DNA of 64,000 bases, from NCBI RefSeq assembly GCF_029784165.1, contig NC_073695.1, forward strand, positions 6,484,183-6,548,182, in the 5' to 3' direction. This document shows, in pieces, positions 12,300 through 23,443 of the stretch. This DNA comes from Wyeomyia smithii. Lineage: Eukaryota; Arthropoda; Insecta; Diptera; Culicidae. The notes below the pieces were generated by a model that ran no database searches, was not told where the DNA came from, and saw nothing but the letters and a program-made list of their open reading frames with translations. Within the stretch, counting starts at the first letter, position 1, and every line of letters starts with the position of its first letter. Position numbers and translations under genes: made by a program.

Positions 12300-13530
12300 C
12301 TTCTTAACTTCTTCACTGCTTCACTTCTTCACTTCTTCACTTCTTCACTTCTTCACTTGTTTTCTTCTTCACTTCTTCACTTCTTCACTTCTTCACTTCT
12401 TCACTTCTTCACTTCTTCACTTCTTCACTTCTTCACTTCTTCACTTCTTCACTTCTTCACTTCTTCACTCTTCACTTCTTCACTTCTTCACTTCTTCACT
12501 TCTTCACTTCTTCACTTCTTCACTTCTTCACTTCTTCACTTCTTCACTTCGTCACTTCTTCACTTCTTCACTTCTTCACTTCTTCACTTCTTCACTTTTC
12601 CACTTTTTCATTTCTTCACTTCTTCACTACTTAACTTCTTCACTTCTGCACTTCTTTACTTTTTCACTTCTTCACTTTTTCACTTCTTCACTTCTTCACT
12701 TCTCCACTTCTTCACTTCTTCACTTCTTCACTTCTTCACTTCTTCACTTCTTCACTTCTTCACTTCTTCACTTCTTCACTACTTCACTTCTTCACTTCTT
12801 CACTTCTTCACTTCTTCACTTCTTCACTTCTTCACTTCTTCACTTCTTCACTTCTTCACTTCTTCACTTCTTCACTTCTTCACTTCTTCACTTCTTCACT
12901 TCTTCACTTCTTCACTTCTTCACTTCTTCACTTCTTCACTTCTTCACTTCTTCACTTCTTCACTTCTTCACTTCTTCACTTCTTCACTTCTTCACTTCTT
13001 CACTTCTTCACTTCTTCACTTCTTCACTTCTTCACTTCTTCACTTCTTCACTTCTTCACTTCTTCACTTCTTCACTTCTTCACTTCTTCACTTCTTCACT
13101 TCTTCACTTCTTCACTTCTTCACTTCTTCACTTCTTCACTTCTTCACTTCTTCACTTCTTCACTTCTTCACTTCTTCACTTCTTCACTTCTTCACTTCTT
13201 CACTTCTTCACTTCTTCACTTCTTCACTTCTTCACTTCTTCACTTCTTCACTTCTTCACTTCTTCACTTCTTCACTTCTTCACTTCTTCACTTTCACTTC
13301 TTCACTTCTTCACTTCTTCACTTCTTCACTTCTTCACTTTTCCACTTTTTCATTTCTTCACTTCTTCACTACTTAACTTCTTCACTTCTGCACTTCTTTA
13401 CTTTTTCACTTCTTCACATCTTCACTTCTTCACTTCTTCACTTCTTCACTTCTTCACTTCTTCACTTCTTCACTTCTTCACTTCTTCACTTCTTCACTTC
13501 TTCACTTGTTTTCTTCTTCACTTCTTCACT
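12300..13530 (+). repeat. CTTCTTCA 8-bp tandem array
   Basis: The unit is CTTCTTCA. The longest uninterrupted stretch runs from about 12784 to 13292, roughly 63 copies without a change. A marked variant segment (CACTTTTTCATTT.., CTACTTAACTT, CTTCTGCACTTC) occurs at 12601 and again at 13343, exactly 742 bp apart. A second marker, ACTTGTTTTC, recurs at 12355 and 13504. These show block duplication inside the array, as from unequal exchange. Confidence 0.95.
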
Positions 13531-15184
13531 TCTTTATTTTCTTTATTTCTTCAGTTCCTTACTGCTTCCCTCCTTATTTCCTCCACTTCTTCATTCCGTT
13601 ACTTATTCATCTTTAAATTTTTTTTCATACTCTCTATTTTCCACTTTTTGTTTTCTTCACATTTTCTCCATTATCCTTTTCTTATTCACAATTTTTTCTG
13701 CATATTTTGGTTCCTCTCCTGTTTGTATCTTTCAGTTATATTATTTATCACTTGTTCTACTCTTTTCTCCTCTACTTTTACACTTCTTCATTTTTTCTAT
13801 TCCCCACTTTCTAAATTATTCCCTTTTCTTTTTCTCTTATTCTATTCTTTACTCTTTCTATTCTATACTTTTTCTATTCTCCTCCACTTCCTAACTTTCT
13901 TTTTTCCCACTTTTTGTATTCCCCACTTTCTCAATTCTTCACTTGTTTTTTCGTCTCTTTCCATTCTCCACTTTTTCCATTCTTTACTTTTTCTATTCTT
14001 AATTTTTCCTACCTACTTTTTTTATTTTTCTTTACTTCTTCGTTTTTTTAACTTTTTCTTATTATTACTTTCTGCCTTCTTCTTTTCTGCACTTTTTCTT
14101 CTCTATCCTGTTTCTATTTTCACTTTTGACTTCTTCACTTGTCATGAATAGTTTTTCTATTCTACCTTTTTCTATTTCTCTTTTTTCTATTGTTTATTTT
14201 CTCTATTTGTCACTTTGGTCTATTTTCTTTTTTCCTATTTTTCATATTTTGTATTTTCCACTTTTTCTATTCTTCAATTTTTTCTATTCTTCTCTTGCTT
14301 TGTGTTTAACTTTTTTCTTCTTCGTTCTTTGCTTTTTCTATTCCCCACTTTTCGTTTTCTTCACTTTTCCTATTTTTTTCCCTCCTTTTTCGATTTTCCA
14401 CTTTTTCTATTCTTTACTTTTTATATTCTTCATTTTTCTACTCTCCCTTTTTTCTTATCATCTGTTTTTCTACTCTCCACTTTCGCTGTTCTTTACCTTT
14501 CCTTTTCTTAATTTTGTTTTTATTTATCACTTTTGCTATTTTCCTTTTTGCCTATTTTTCATTTTCTCTATTTGTCACTATTTTAATTTTTTGATTATTT
14601 TAATCCTTCCTTTTGATATTTTTATTTTTTTTATTCTTCATTTCTTCCATTTTCCTCCACTTCTTCATATTGTCACTTTTTTATTTTTCACTTTTTCCTT
14701 TCACCATTCTTCTCAACTTCTTTACATTTTCATTTCTTCAATTTTTCCATTCTCCACTTTTGCTATGCTTAATCTCTTCCATCCTTTACTTTTTCACTTC
14801 ATCTTCTCTTCTTTTTTTTTGACAATTTTTTCTCTCTCTCTCTTCTGTTTCTATTTTCCACTTTTTCTATTTGTTACTTTTTTTTATTTTTCACTGTTTT
14901 CATTTTTACTTTTCTCATTGTCACTTTTTTACTATGCTCCATCTTTTCTACAGTTTTTCTTCTCTCTTCTGTTTCTATTTTCTACTTTTCCTATTCTTCA
15001 CTTTTTCTTATTTTCACTTATTCACCTGTTCTATTTTATACTGTTCTTAGTTCTCACTGTTTTCATTTGCACTCTCTCTCTCTCATTGTCACTTTTTTAT
15101 TATTTTTTTTTTAAATATATCTTCTCTCTTCTGTTTCTATTTTCCACGTTCTCTATTCTTCACTTTCTCTTATTTTCACTTTTC

Positions 15185-15340
15185 CAAAGCAAAGCCTTGG
15201 TGCTACATTCCGTATCGGAATGTATGGAAGTATACAGGTCAATTGCGGGGCTAGCGCTACGATCCTACTGACACTAACAGTCTCTCCCGAGCCAGGACTC
15301 GAACATACGGCTTGATAGTCCAGCATCGCACCTCGAGACC
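15185..15340 (-). mobile_element. tRNA-derived SINE, copy 1 of 3
   Basis: On the minus strand a tRNA-like B box (GTTCGAGTCC opposite 15296-15305) follows a head that begins CTCGAGGTGCGATGCTGG. The tail ends GTAGCACCAAGGCTTTGC. The same sequence recurs at 42559-42756 and 63345-63509 in the same orientation. It splits a pyrimidine array, so the array was there first or grew around it. Some middle sequence present in the other copies is missing. Confidence 0.7.
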
Positions 15341-16599
15341 AGCTGGGAGATAACACATTTCCACTTATCGCTTTTTCTATTTTTTATTTTTTTATTTTTC
15401 ACTGTTTTCACTTTCATTTTCTCTTATTGTCACCTTTTCTTATTTTCTACTTGTTCTATGCTTAATCTTTTCCATCCTTTACTTTTTCACCTTATCTTCT
15501 CTAGTTTTATTTTACATTTTTTCTTCTCTCTTCTGTTTCTATTTCCCAGTTTTCCTATTTTTCCTTTTTTTATTTTTCACTGTTTTTATTTTCACTTTCT
15601 CTTATTGTCACTTTTTTATTATTCTTAATCTTTTTGCAGTTTTTATTCTCTCTTCTATTTCTTTTTTTCACTTTTTCTATTCTTCTCTTTTTCTATTCTT
15701 CATTTTTTCTTTCTTCACTTTTCTATTTTCCTTTTTTTTCTTATTTTCACTTTTCACTTGTTCTATTTCTTACTTTTTTTTTATTTTTTTTTTCATTTGC
15801 ACTTTCATTATCACTTTTATATTATTATTATTCTTTTTTCATTTTTTTTCTCTCTTCTGTTTGTATTTTCCACTGTTTCTATTTTTTACTTTTTCTATTT
15901 TTTTTTATTCTTCACTTGTTCTATTCACTTATTCTTATTTTCACTTTTTCTATTTCTTAAATTTTTATTTTTGACTGTTTTCATTTTCACGTTTTTTTTA
16001 TTCTTCACTTGTTCTATTTTTCACCTTTTCCATTTGACATTTTCTCTTATTTTCGCTTCTTTTATTCTCTTTCACTTCTATTCTTCTTCCCTTCTGCATT
16101 TCTTATTATTTTCTAATATACACGTTTACAATTCTCCACTTTTTATATCCTTTACATTTTCACTTCCTCTTTTGCACACTTTTTCTTTTCTCTTCTGTTT
16201 CTTACTTTCACATATGTTCTTCTTCACTTTTTCTATTCTTCACCTCTTTTACTCTTCCTTTTTATATTCTTTTCAATTCTTCATCTCTTCTGGTTTTAGT
16301 ATTTCTACTCCACATTTACTCTATTCTTCATTTCTTCTATTCTTCGTTTATTCTATTCTTCACTTTTACTATTCCTAATTTTTTAATTTTACACTTTTTC
16401 TATTCTTTACCTTTTGTATTCTTCACTTCTTCGTTGCTTGAATTCCTAATTTTTTTTACTTCTTTAATGTCTTCTCATTATGGTTATGATTTTTTCACTG
16501 TTTTACTTCTTAGTTTTCAACTGTTCCACTTTTCATTTATTCACTTCTTCATTTGTACGAACAATGAATAATTTAGCTATTTATCCATATGTGTACTTC

Positions 16600-17720
16600 T
16601 TCACTTATTTATTCATGCTCAAATCACTTTTAAACTTTTACTAACTTTTCTCGTTTTTCTTCCACTCTTAATTTTTCATTTTTTACCTCGTTACTTCTAA
16701 TTTCTTAAACTTTACAATTTTTTAATAGTTTTTTAATTTTTATTTTTTTCGTTTTGTATACTTTGCTCTTCACTCATTATAACATCGTTACATGTTTTGT
16801 TCCTCCACATTTTTCAACAATAAGCATGTTTTTTATCTTATCTTTCTTTCGCATTCTTCAATTACGTCTTTTGAAGGTTATTTTAACTTTTTAGATTTTG
16901 AGTTCCTGCTTCACCTACAAATACATATTATTCACAGTGCAAAGAGCGCATAAAAATATGTACTTTACATTTTGTTTTCTTTATCACTGTAGACCTTGAG
17001 CTTTTAATTTTGCTCTATTTATTGTCACACTTCCAAATTTTTAATTTTGGATTTTATTTTATTTTATTTTCCCTTTTATGCTTCTTCCGTCATTTTTACT
17101 TTCTTCTATTTTTCAATCTTGTTTCTTTTTTATATTTTCATTTTTGTGTTGTTTTAATTATGCATTTCTGGTACTTTTCCGCAGCTTTCACTTATTAATT
17201 CATTTTTGTTTTTAAATTTATTTTGACTTTTCAAGTCCAGCTTAAACCTGCGAACTTCACAATTTAGGTTTTACATTTGCATTCTTCCCATTTATCACTT
17301 TTACGCTTTTCCATTTATCCACGTATGCGCTCTTTTTTAAATTGATTAACCTTCACATTATTTACATGTTTACATAGCCAATTTTTTATATGTTTTTTGT
17401 ACTATTTATGTCCATTTTGTTTTTTATCTGCTCATTACAATATTTTTATAATGCTAGGAATTTTTATTTGTGTGCTTTTTTCTGCCTTTTTGTTGTATAT
17501 CCCCTTTTTTCGATCTCCTTTGGTTTTTTGCTATTTTTGCACTTCTATGGACCTTCATTTAATTATTTCATTGCTTGTCCCTCTTGTCTGTAGATTTCAA
17601 ATTTCTCGTAATTTTGTACTGTTTTTACAAATTATTAAACTATTGCTTGCTCCTCCACTTCTAAATTTTCGAAATTCCAAACCCATTCATCATTTGGGTT
17701 TCTGATTATGCATTTTGTAC
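16600..17720 (+). repeat. Degenerate T-rich tail of the pyrimidine region
   Basis: T-rich on the + strand, losing the regular spacing of the arrays upstream. No gene is seen. Confidence 0.5.
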
Positions 17721-18280
17721 ACTGTTATGAAAAAGTTGTGAAATAAATTTTACGTTTTTCGAAAAGATGTGCGCTTTATTTTGTTATCATAAGAATACAA
17801 ATCACTCACTCTAAATACAATTTTGCAACGTTCGAGCGCAGTGTTGATCGAAATTGCTATGCCACATCTTTCCCCTTTGAAAGGAATAGTGTAGCAGAAC
17901 GCATTATTCCATTTCTCGATGGACCTATTTGAGTTCAGATGGCTGTTTTATAACGATTGTACTTATTCTAATTAACAAAATAAACTCAAATGATTAATTT
18001 GGTTTGGTACATATTAATGAGCCAAAAATGTAAGATATGAAACTATGTATGTAATCAGTTTTCTTCCCTCCTGAAAAAAAATTTTGACGTGCATTCTTCT
18101 AAAAATATTGATGTCTATTCCTCTTCCTAATTGTAATAATATTCGTTTAAGTGCAAAAGAGAAAAGCTCTGAGCCAGATCTCAATAAACGCAGATAAAAT
18201 AAACCTTGGTAGCTTATGTGAGTTTGAGCTATTTATTCTGAATGAATATTATCAGATGAAACATTTTCTGTAGCAAACAG
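17721..18280. other. AT-rich non-coding DNA
   Basis: No gene or repeat is recognised here. Confidence 0.4.
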
Positions 18281-18284
18281 CTGA

Positions 18285-18321
18285 CTTAACAAAAAAATCT
18301 TCTCTTTTCTTTCAGGTATGC
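18285..18321 (+). promoter_or_regulatory. Candidate recursive splice site (zero-length exon)
   Basis: The order on the + strand is a branch-point-like CTTAAC (about 18286), a pyrimidine tract TCTTCTCTTTTCTTTC, then AG (18314-18315) directly followed by GTATGC (18316-18321). An acceptor fused to a donor is the ratchet-point layout known from very long fly introns. The donor half is less ideal than GTAAGT. It sits at the left edge of a unique island. Inferred, no exon is visible. Confidence 0.45.
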
Positions 18322-20960
18322 GCTCGAATCATAAACGCCAAACCATAAATCAAGTGAAAACAATCACCAATAGCAGGGTAGACAGGTAGCGCAGGAAAAA
18401 TCTCACTTTTCCGCCTCCGAGAGAGCGCTCGATGGCGCCGTTTTGCGATCGCGTTTGCTCTGCGCGAATGTTTCGCTTCATTTCCTGATACAAGAGTTAC
18501 AAATGAAAACCACCGCCCTACTTCACAATGGACTCGCCCGCAGTATCTGCTGCTACCTGAAGCCCGAGCACAGCCATTATCACAGTTTAAACAGCTCTCC
18601 TCTCGTTTTCATTCGTCTTTCAGCAGACAGAGAAAAGCTTACCACATAAGAAAAAAAAATCGTCTGCTAATCGCTAACAGAAACGAGCATAGAAGAGCAC
18701 AAAAACAATGCCCTTGCCGCGGGGGATCCAACTGTTTTTATTTCTGTTTTGTATGATTAATCACTAATTGATCGCTTTCTGGCTTTCTCCCATCACTGCT
18801 GGTCGACTTAATAAACGCACTAGTCAAGGAAGTAGAAATAAATGCAAGGAAATAAGCTCAATAGGTTTTCAGCACCGTTGTCATTGCACTCGAACGGAAA
18901 CGAATCACCCAAACTAACCTCGAATAATCCTATCTGCTTTGGCGAATTTCATCAACATCATCATCTACCAGTTCGATCAACACAGCCATCGGAACCAAAC
19001 AGCGCCGGAAAACGATTGCGCAACCCTGCTGTGAGGCGGATCCCCAGAGATGCAAGTTTCTCGCAGGTTCATGACCAATTATCTACAGAAAAAAAAAAAA
19101 CAAACGGCAATGGCTTTGGTACTTGTCTCTGTTACGCTGAACTTTCGGTTATAAACATCTTTTGGCTTAACTGCATTACAAAACTGTGCAGTCTAGCTGA
19201 TCCGATGACTGTATCGGCACAAAGGGTTTACGATCTTCAGCATCACCCTCGTTCCGTTCACCTTCATCGGAAACAGCAAACCGACCACCAACCGTGTTAT
19301 TAGGTGCCCTCCCCCTGCAGCTATTTGCACTGACAGCTCATACAGCACGCCATCTATTCGCGGGCTCCAAATCACTGCAATTATCGATCCTAGGCTGTTC
19401 GTTTCAAACCGAACGATAAAATGACAGTCTCTGCGATTGCATCAAAACTTTTATCACACAAGGCACGTTCGGTGCGCGATATCGCTGTTAAGGGGGTAGC
19501 TTCTTCACTCGGCGCGTCGTGTCGCGTCGCCGTCGGTTAGTTGGTAAATTGATGAATCGTTTAGCAATAATAATGCTACACGCGATGGTAGGTCGAGGCT
19601 GCCAGTTTCGGCTTGCCGCGGGGGACAATGATCCGTTCGGTGCGCGGTTTGGTAATAAACCGTTTGAAGCAACATCCCAGCCGAAGCAGAACATCCTGCC
19701 ATTTTGCAATGATTCTTCTCGTGTTTGTGTGTTGGTATGCTAGCAGGGTGCAGCGAGAGTAACAGAATGTCATTATTTACTAATTATTTGGTTATTATGG
19801 TAAAATTACGGTTCTAGGATTTGACCACGAAATCAAAGAACATATAAAAATGCTTTATAATTTGCCAACTTTCGATCAACGATATAATGGTACTAATATT
19901 AAAACTAACAATAAAATAATAAGTGAGCATAGATTTCCGCTTGCATCAACACCAATAAATCACCTAACAAATTTATCACCCAAGAGAGGCAAAAAACCAT
20001 AATCTTCACCCCGTACCGTGCGACCGCAGAGCGGTTGAACTTTCCACAGACCATAATTGGACTGTGCAGCGTGTAAAAATCGCCAGCTTAATTACGGAAA
20101 TCGACTACCTGTCATAATTGCGTACCATTATCCACACCGGGTCCTATTGATTGGCCGTTTGCCGCTGCTTGGCGGAGCATTATCATGCTTTTCATTTTTT
20201 CCAAACGGTCGGTTTTTGACCCAGGCATCAATTCTGCGCACTTCAGCTACAATCAACAGCTCCATACACACTCACACATGGTCGAATGAATCCGTAAATT
20301 GACCGCAATCGACGGTGGGTCGCTTATCAAATTAGGAACCTTTTTGCACGCTTTTCGATGCCACAGGCCGTTAATTTTTGGGGTGGTTCAATTGCGATGC
20401 TTGTTCGCTGAAAGCTGCCCCGCCATCAATAAGTTCGATCATAATGGTAATAAACATTCCGAATGTCATTTAGCAATTTCAGATGTAATACTCGGTATGG
20501 TTCCAAGCAGCCCCATTTTTACGTGCTGCGTCGCGGTAGAAATATGCCGCGTGATAATGATCATAAGCACGCAATCCTGTGCTGCGGTCCCGAAAGTCCC
20601 ACCAGTTCCCGGTGGAAGCACCGGTTTTTTTGATTTATTGGAATCCCAATATTTACGGTTACCTCGACCTTCCACCACAAACTCGGCTGATTGCACCATC
20701 GCATCTGCCGAAAAAAAAACCTGCGTTTACTTGCTTGCTACCAACAGAACGTCGTAGCCCAGGGACCGTTAATTTCAATTTTCGATTCGGTATTCCAAGA
20801 AGCTGCCACTTTTGCGCATCGTTTCCGAGGAACGCGCGACAGGATCCTGGACGGTGCGTGTGGATGCGAGAGAGCCGGAGAATCATCGAAATTATGCCAG
20901 CCAGGAACGGAGGAAACCGTTAGCCAGGAACGATTTGCCTGGCACGCAAGCGAGCATCTT
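18322..20960. other. GC-richer unique island without a recognisable gene
   Basis: No transposon motifs. Open frames of 152-153 codons at 18842-19303 and 20299-20757 (+) have no recognisable domain and overlap other frames of similar length, so I do not call them genes. The island begins at a recursive-splice-like site, so conserved intronic sequence is a reasonable guess. Confidence 0.4.
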
Positions 20961-21013
20961 TGATTTGTTTGTTTTCAAAAGGAGGTTAATTGAATTACGA
21001 GAATCGCTGATTA

Positions 21014-21110
21014 CCCTAGTAACAATATTGGTTTTATCAAAGTTTTATAGCGCTTAATACAGCCAAAATAGCGCTATAAAATTTTGATAAAACCTGTTTT
21101 GTTACTTGGG
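21014..21110. mobile_element. 97-bp foldback MITE with TA target-site duplication
   Basis: Ends read CCCTAGTAACA.. and ..TGTTACTTGGG, flanked by TA at 21012-21013 and 21111-21112. The arms continue inward through GGTTTTATCAAA and TTTTATAGCGCT, making nearly the whole element one hairpin. TA duplication points to mobilisation by a Tc1/mariner-type transposase. Confidence 0.75.
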
Positions 21111-21112
21111 TA

Positions 21113-22000
21113 TAAACTAGCAGAAATTTATCGGAACAAATTATTCTTTCCCTGGGGATGGAGTGGTGTTGCGATATTTTCATGATGTTTTGAAATGATT
21201 CGTTGAACTCTCAAGAAATATTATTAGAATTGATTTAACAATAATACACATGTTGTAAAACGTCATTCAAGAAATGAATCAAAGTTGAACTAACTAATTG
21301 TTTGAACATTGCTTTAAACGTTTGCTAAACACGGGTGAATTCGCTGCGAAATCCAGAATTATTTGGTTATTTTTTAGATCCGTCTAGGTCGTCCAACAAC
21401 CTGATAGAAGCCAAAAATTGTTGCCATCCGTTGCATTATGCATAAGGTGCTGTTTCTGACTAATTTAAAATCAGGACGCCTGGTATTTATCGAGGTATCA
21501 ATTAACCTTCGTTAAAAAAAAAATTATGAAACCACGCATCCACTACAGAGTTTTTTTTTGTGGTATAAAAATAGGAAAACATCAAGTAGAACTCCACTAT
21601 ATATCTTTGCACGCTATAAAAATATTAATCGCTACTGCGGAGTCTATGGATAGAAAAAAAATCTAAATTATCATACCGATCATTCTACTTCTCGTTTGGA
21701 TCCTTTTTGCAAAAATCGTTTCTCTTGATTTTAGTCGTTTCTTTTTTTGAAATTCAAGACGAAACTTTTTGTTGTACTCTTTGTCTTTTTATGACTTTTA
21801 GGTTTTCCATGATTTTGAACTCAAGGCTTTGCGGCACAACTAGTCGATGTTCGATTGGGCTGATCCAAGAGCAAATCACTTGATTAAAATATGTTATGAA
21901 ATATACAGGGTGTATCCGTGAAAGTGCTACACTTTATTTATGCCACGAAATTAAAACAGATGAATATTTCATTTCTGTTTTTCTTTCAATTTTATTGGTA
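21113..22000. other. AT-rich non-coding DNA with a possible mariner-type terminus
   Basis: No gene is seen. TACAGGGTGTATCCGTGAAA at 21904-21923 has the look of a mariner-group terminal repeat and lies about 120 bp past the end of the maT-like transposase. A matching partner was not found at the other side. Confidence 0.35.
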
Positions 22001-22071
22001 GAGTAGTAAAGTTTTAGATGAATCAGTTTAATTCAAATCTTTCGCTTTTGCATTCGATCACGGCAAACGCT

Positions 22072-22579
22072 TCTCAAAATTATCACAAGCCGCACGTACT
22101 ACTTCAATCGGCATTTCATATCTGATTTCCACCGAACGGTTCTTGAAAGTGTCCAAAGTCATTTGTTTTACTTCACTTAGCTTTCCTAGCATGTATTCCC
22201 AAATGCCGAAGTTCAATGTATTCAAATCGGGAGAGGAAGCAAGTTATTCAGAGGTGCCTATAAAATATGGTAAATTTTCGTTGCACCACTTCAGAATGAC
22301 CAATACCTTATGCGCTAACGTTGAATCTTGTTGAAAGCAGAAACTTTCTTCTTTGAATAATTCCTTGATACTACAAGGCAGCAAATGATCTTTAATATTG
22401 TGTTGTAGATAGTACTCCCTGTCAATGAATAGCAGTGCCAATTTTTCTCTGTTGGTATTGTTCCTCAGCTGAAGCATTCTGGAATCGTTCCACTTTTTTT
22501 TCTCGGCTGGAGTATCACGAAGGCAAGCCCCAAATACACGATCATTTTGCTTGTTCGAAACAGCTTTCAACGCAAACAA
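22072..22579 (-). pseudogene. DD37D-type (maT-like) mariner transposase, C-terminal half
   Basis: Reading down the minus strand: MFALKAVSNKQNDRVFG (region of the first acidic residue, which is not intact), FCFQQDSTLAHK with the second Asp at 22325-22327, LPYFIGTSE, an in-frame TAA, then SSPDLNTLNFGIW and a tail ending NFEKRLP and a stop near 22072. Counting 37 residues after the second Asp lands on Asn (22211-22213) where DD37D enzymes have Asp. A block between the first two catalytic regions is shortened. The element is inactive by the stop, the Asn and the missing first site. Confidence 0.75.
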
Positions 22580-22757
22580 TTTTCGAACATTCGTTCGTGT
22601 CCCGCGTGGTAAAGTCGTTCAAGGAGACCTATACAACCCAACGGCGAGCTGTCAACGGAAGAAAAGCGAAGAAGACCAACCTCATAAAGACAAGTAAGCT
22701 GAGTGAGCGGATGCCAACCCGGGTTAAATGCATTCAAGCGGATGCCAACCCGTCTTA
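22575..22757 (+). pseudogene. Mariner-type helix-turn-helix fragment on the opposite strand
   Basis: The + strand reads SRVVKSFKETYTTQRRAVN then GRKAKKTNLIKTSKLSER. This resembles the N-terminal helix-turn-helix and basic hinge of a mariner/maT transposase (..VVKRFKET..). It lies head to head with the minus-strand catalytic half that starts at 22579. Either an inversion split one transposase or two fragments met. The match is short, so the call is moderate. Confidence 0.45.
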
Positions 22758-22768
22758 AATGCGCAAAG

Positions 22769-23443
22769 ACAAATCGCGCAAGGACTTGCATGCAAGTTAG
22801 CTTTCAAGTTACGTAGTTAAAATTAATTAAAATTTTCTTTTATTTCAAAGAGATCTCAAACACATCAGAAATCTGGTAAAAAAAGACAATTTTACTTTCA
22901 TCTGGTAATTTTATTTAGGTAATTTCTAGTATCGACCACAAACATTCAGTGCGTAGGTCACACGTATATAAGGCAAATTATTGAAAAAATCGAATTTTCC
23001 AAGAACGGCCGGCCTAGCGGAAAATTGTGAGTAAGAGCGAATGTTGGTCTACTATTTATATAAATTTGCCTTGTATACGTGTGTAGGTCATTTATTCGAC
23101 TACTACTCCACTATAAGGAAATTCCCAAAAATGATATTTTCAGGAATAGTGACCCACTAGTAGACCAACATTCGCTCGAACTCACAATTTTCCGCTAGGC
23201 CGGCCGTTGTGAGAAAATGCGAGTTTTTCGTGTTTTCGTCATACAAAATAAATTCTGCTTTGTATTTTACCTGTTGCTGCTGCTTCAGGCAACATTATTA
23301 AACGAAAGTAAAATTGAAGTTTCTAGTATGCTTTATGATATAATTAGGATTTTCAAATATTTTACACGTTTTTTTGCTGAAAATATTTAACTTGCATACA
23401 AGTTCGACTGACTTGCACGCAAGTCATTGCGCAATTTGTCCTT
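22769..23443. repeat. Element with about 30-bp inverted ends and a nested foldback
   Basis: The left end at 22769-22798 (GACAAATCGCGCAAGGACTT..) and right end at 23412-23443 (..CAAGTCATTGCGCAATTTGTCC) are inverted copies. ACTTGCATGCAAGT is itself a palindrome and recurs near 23690. Inside are a second inverted pair (GTAGGTCACACGTATA.. at 22953-22979 against its complement at about 23063-23087) and a 51-bp foldback pair. No protein is visible. Confidence 0.55.
23004..23208. repeat. 51-bp inverted arms around about 100 bp
   Basis: Arms 23004-23054 and 23158-23208 match as inverted copies with two or three differences. They contain AACGGCCGGCCTAGCGG and GCGAATGTTGGTCTACTA. Nested in the element above. 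Confidence 0.8.

Larger units (their letters stand above)
11060..16600 (+). repeat. 5.5-kb pyrimidine-rich simple-sequence region
   Basis: The + strand is almost entirely T and C with regular CA: degenerate ACTTCTTC/ACTTTTTC units to about 12300, a clean 8-bp array to about 13530, then degenerate TTTTTCTATTCTTCAC-type units. Frames of hundreds of codons on the + strand (up to 784) are by-products of stop-free repeats: they read only Phe, Ser, Leu, His, Thr and Tyr in cycles. A SINE interrupts it at 15185-15340. Confidence 0.9.

Noticed and set aside
11060..13530. CRISPR-like regular repeats
   Set aside because: The units are contiguous with no unique spacers, and the context is eukaryotic.
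11797..14151. 784-codon open frame on the + strand
   Set aside because: It is translated 8-bp repeat (Phe-Thr-Ser-Ser-Leu-Leu-His-Phe cycles), open in more than one frame because the unit cannot make a stop.
18842..20757. 152-153-codon frames in the unique island
   Set aside because: No recognisable motif, competing frames of similar size, and no splice context that would make them exons.
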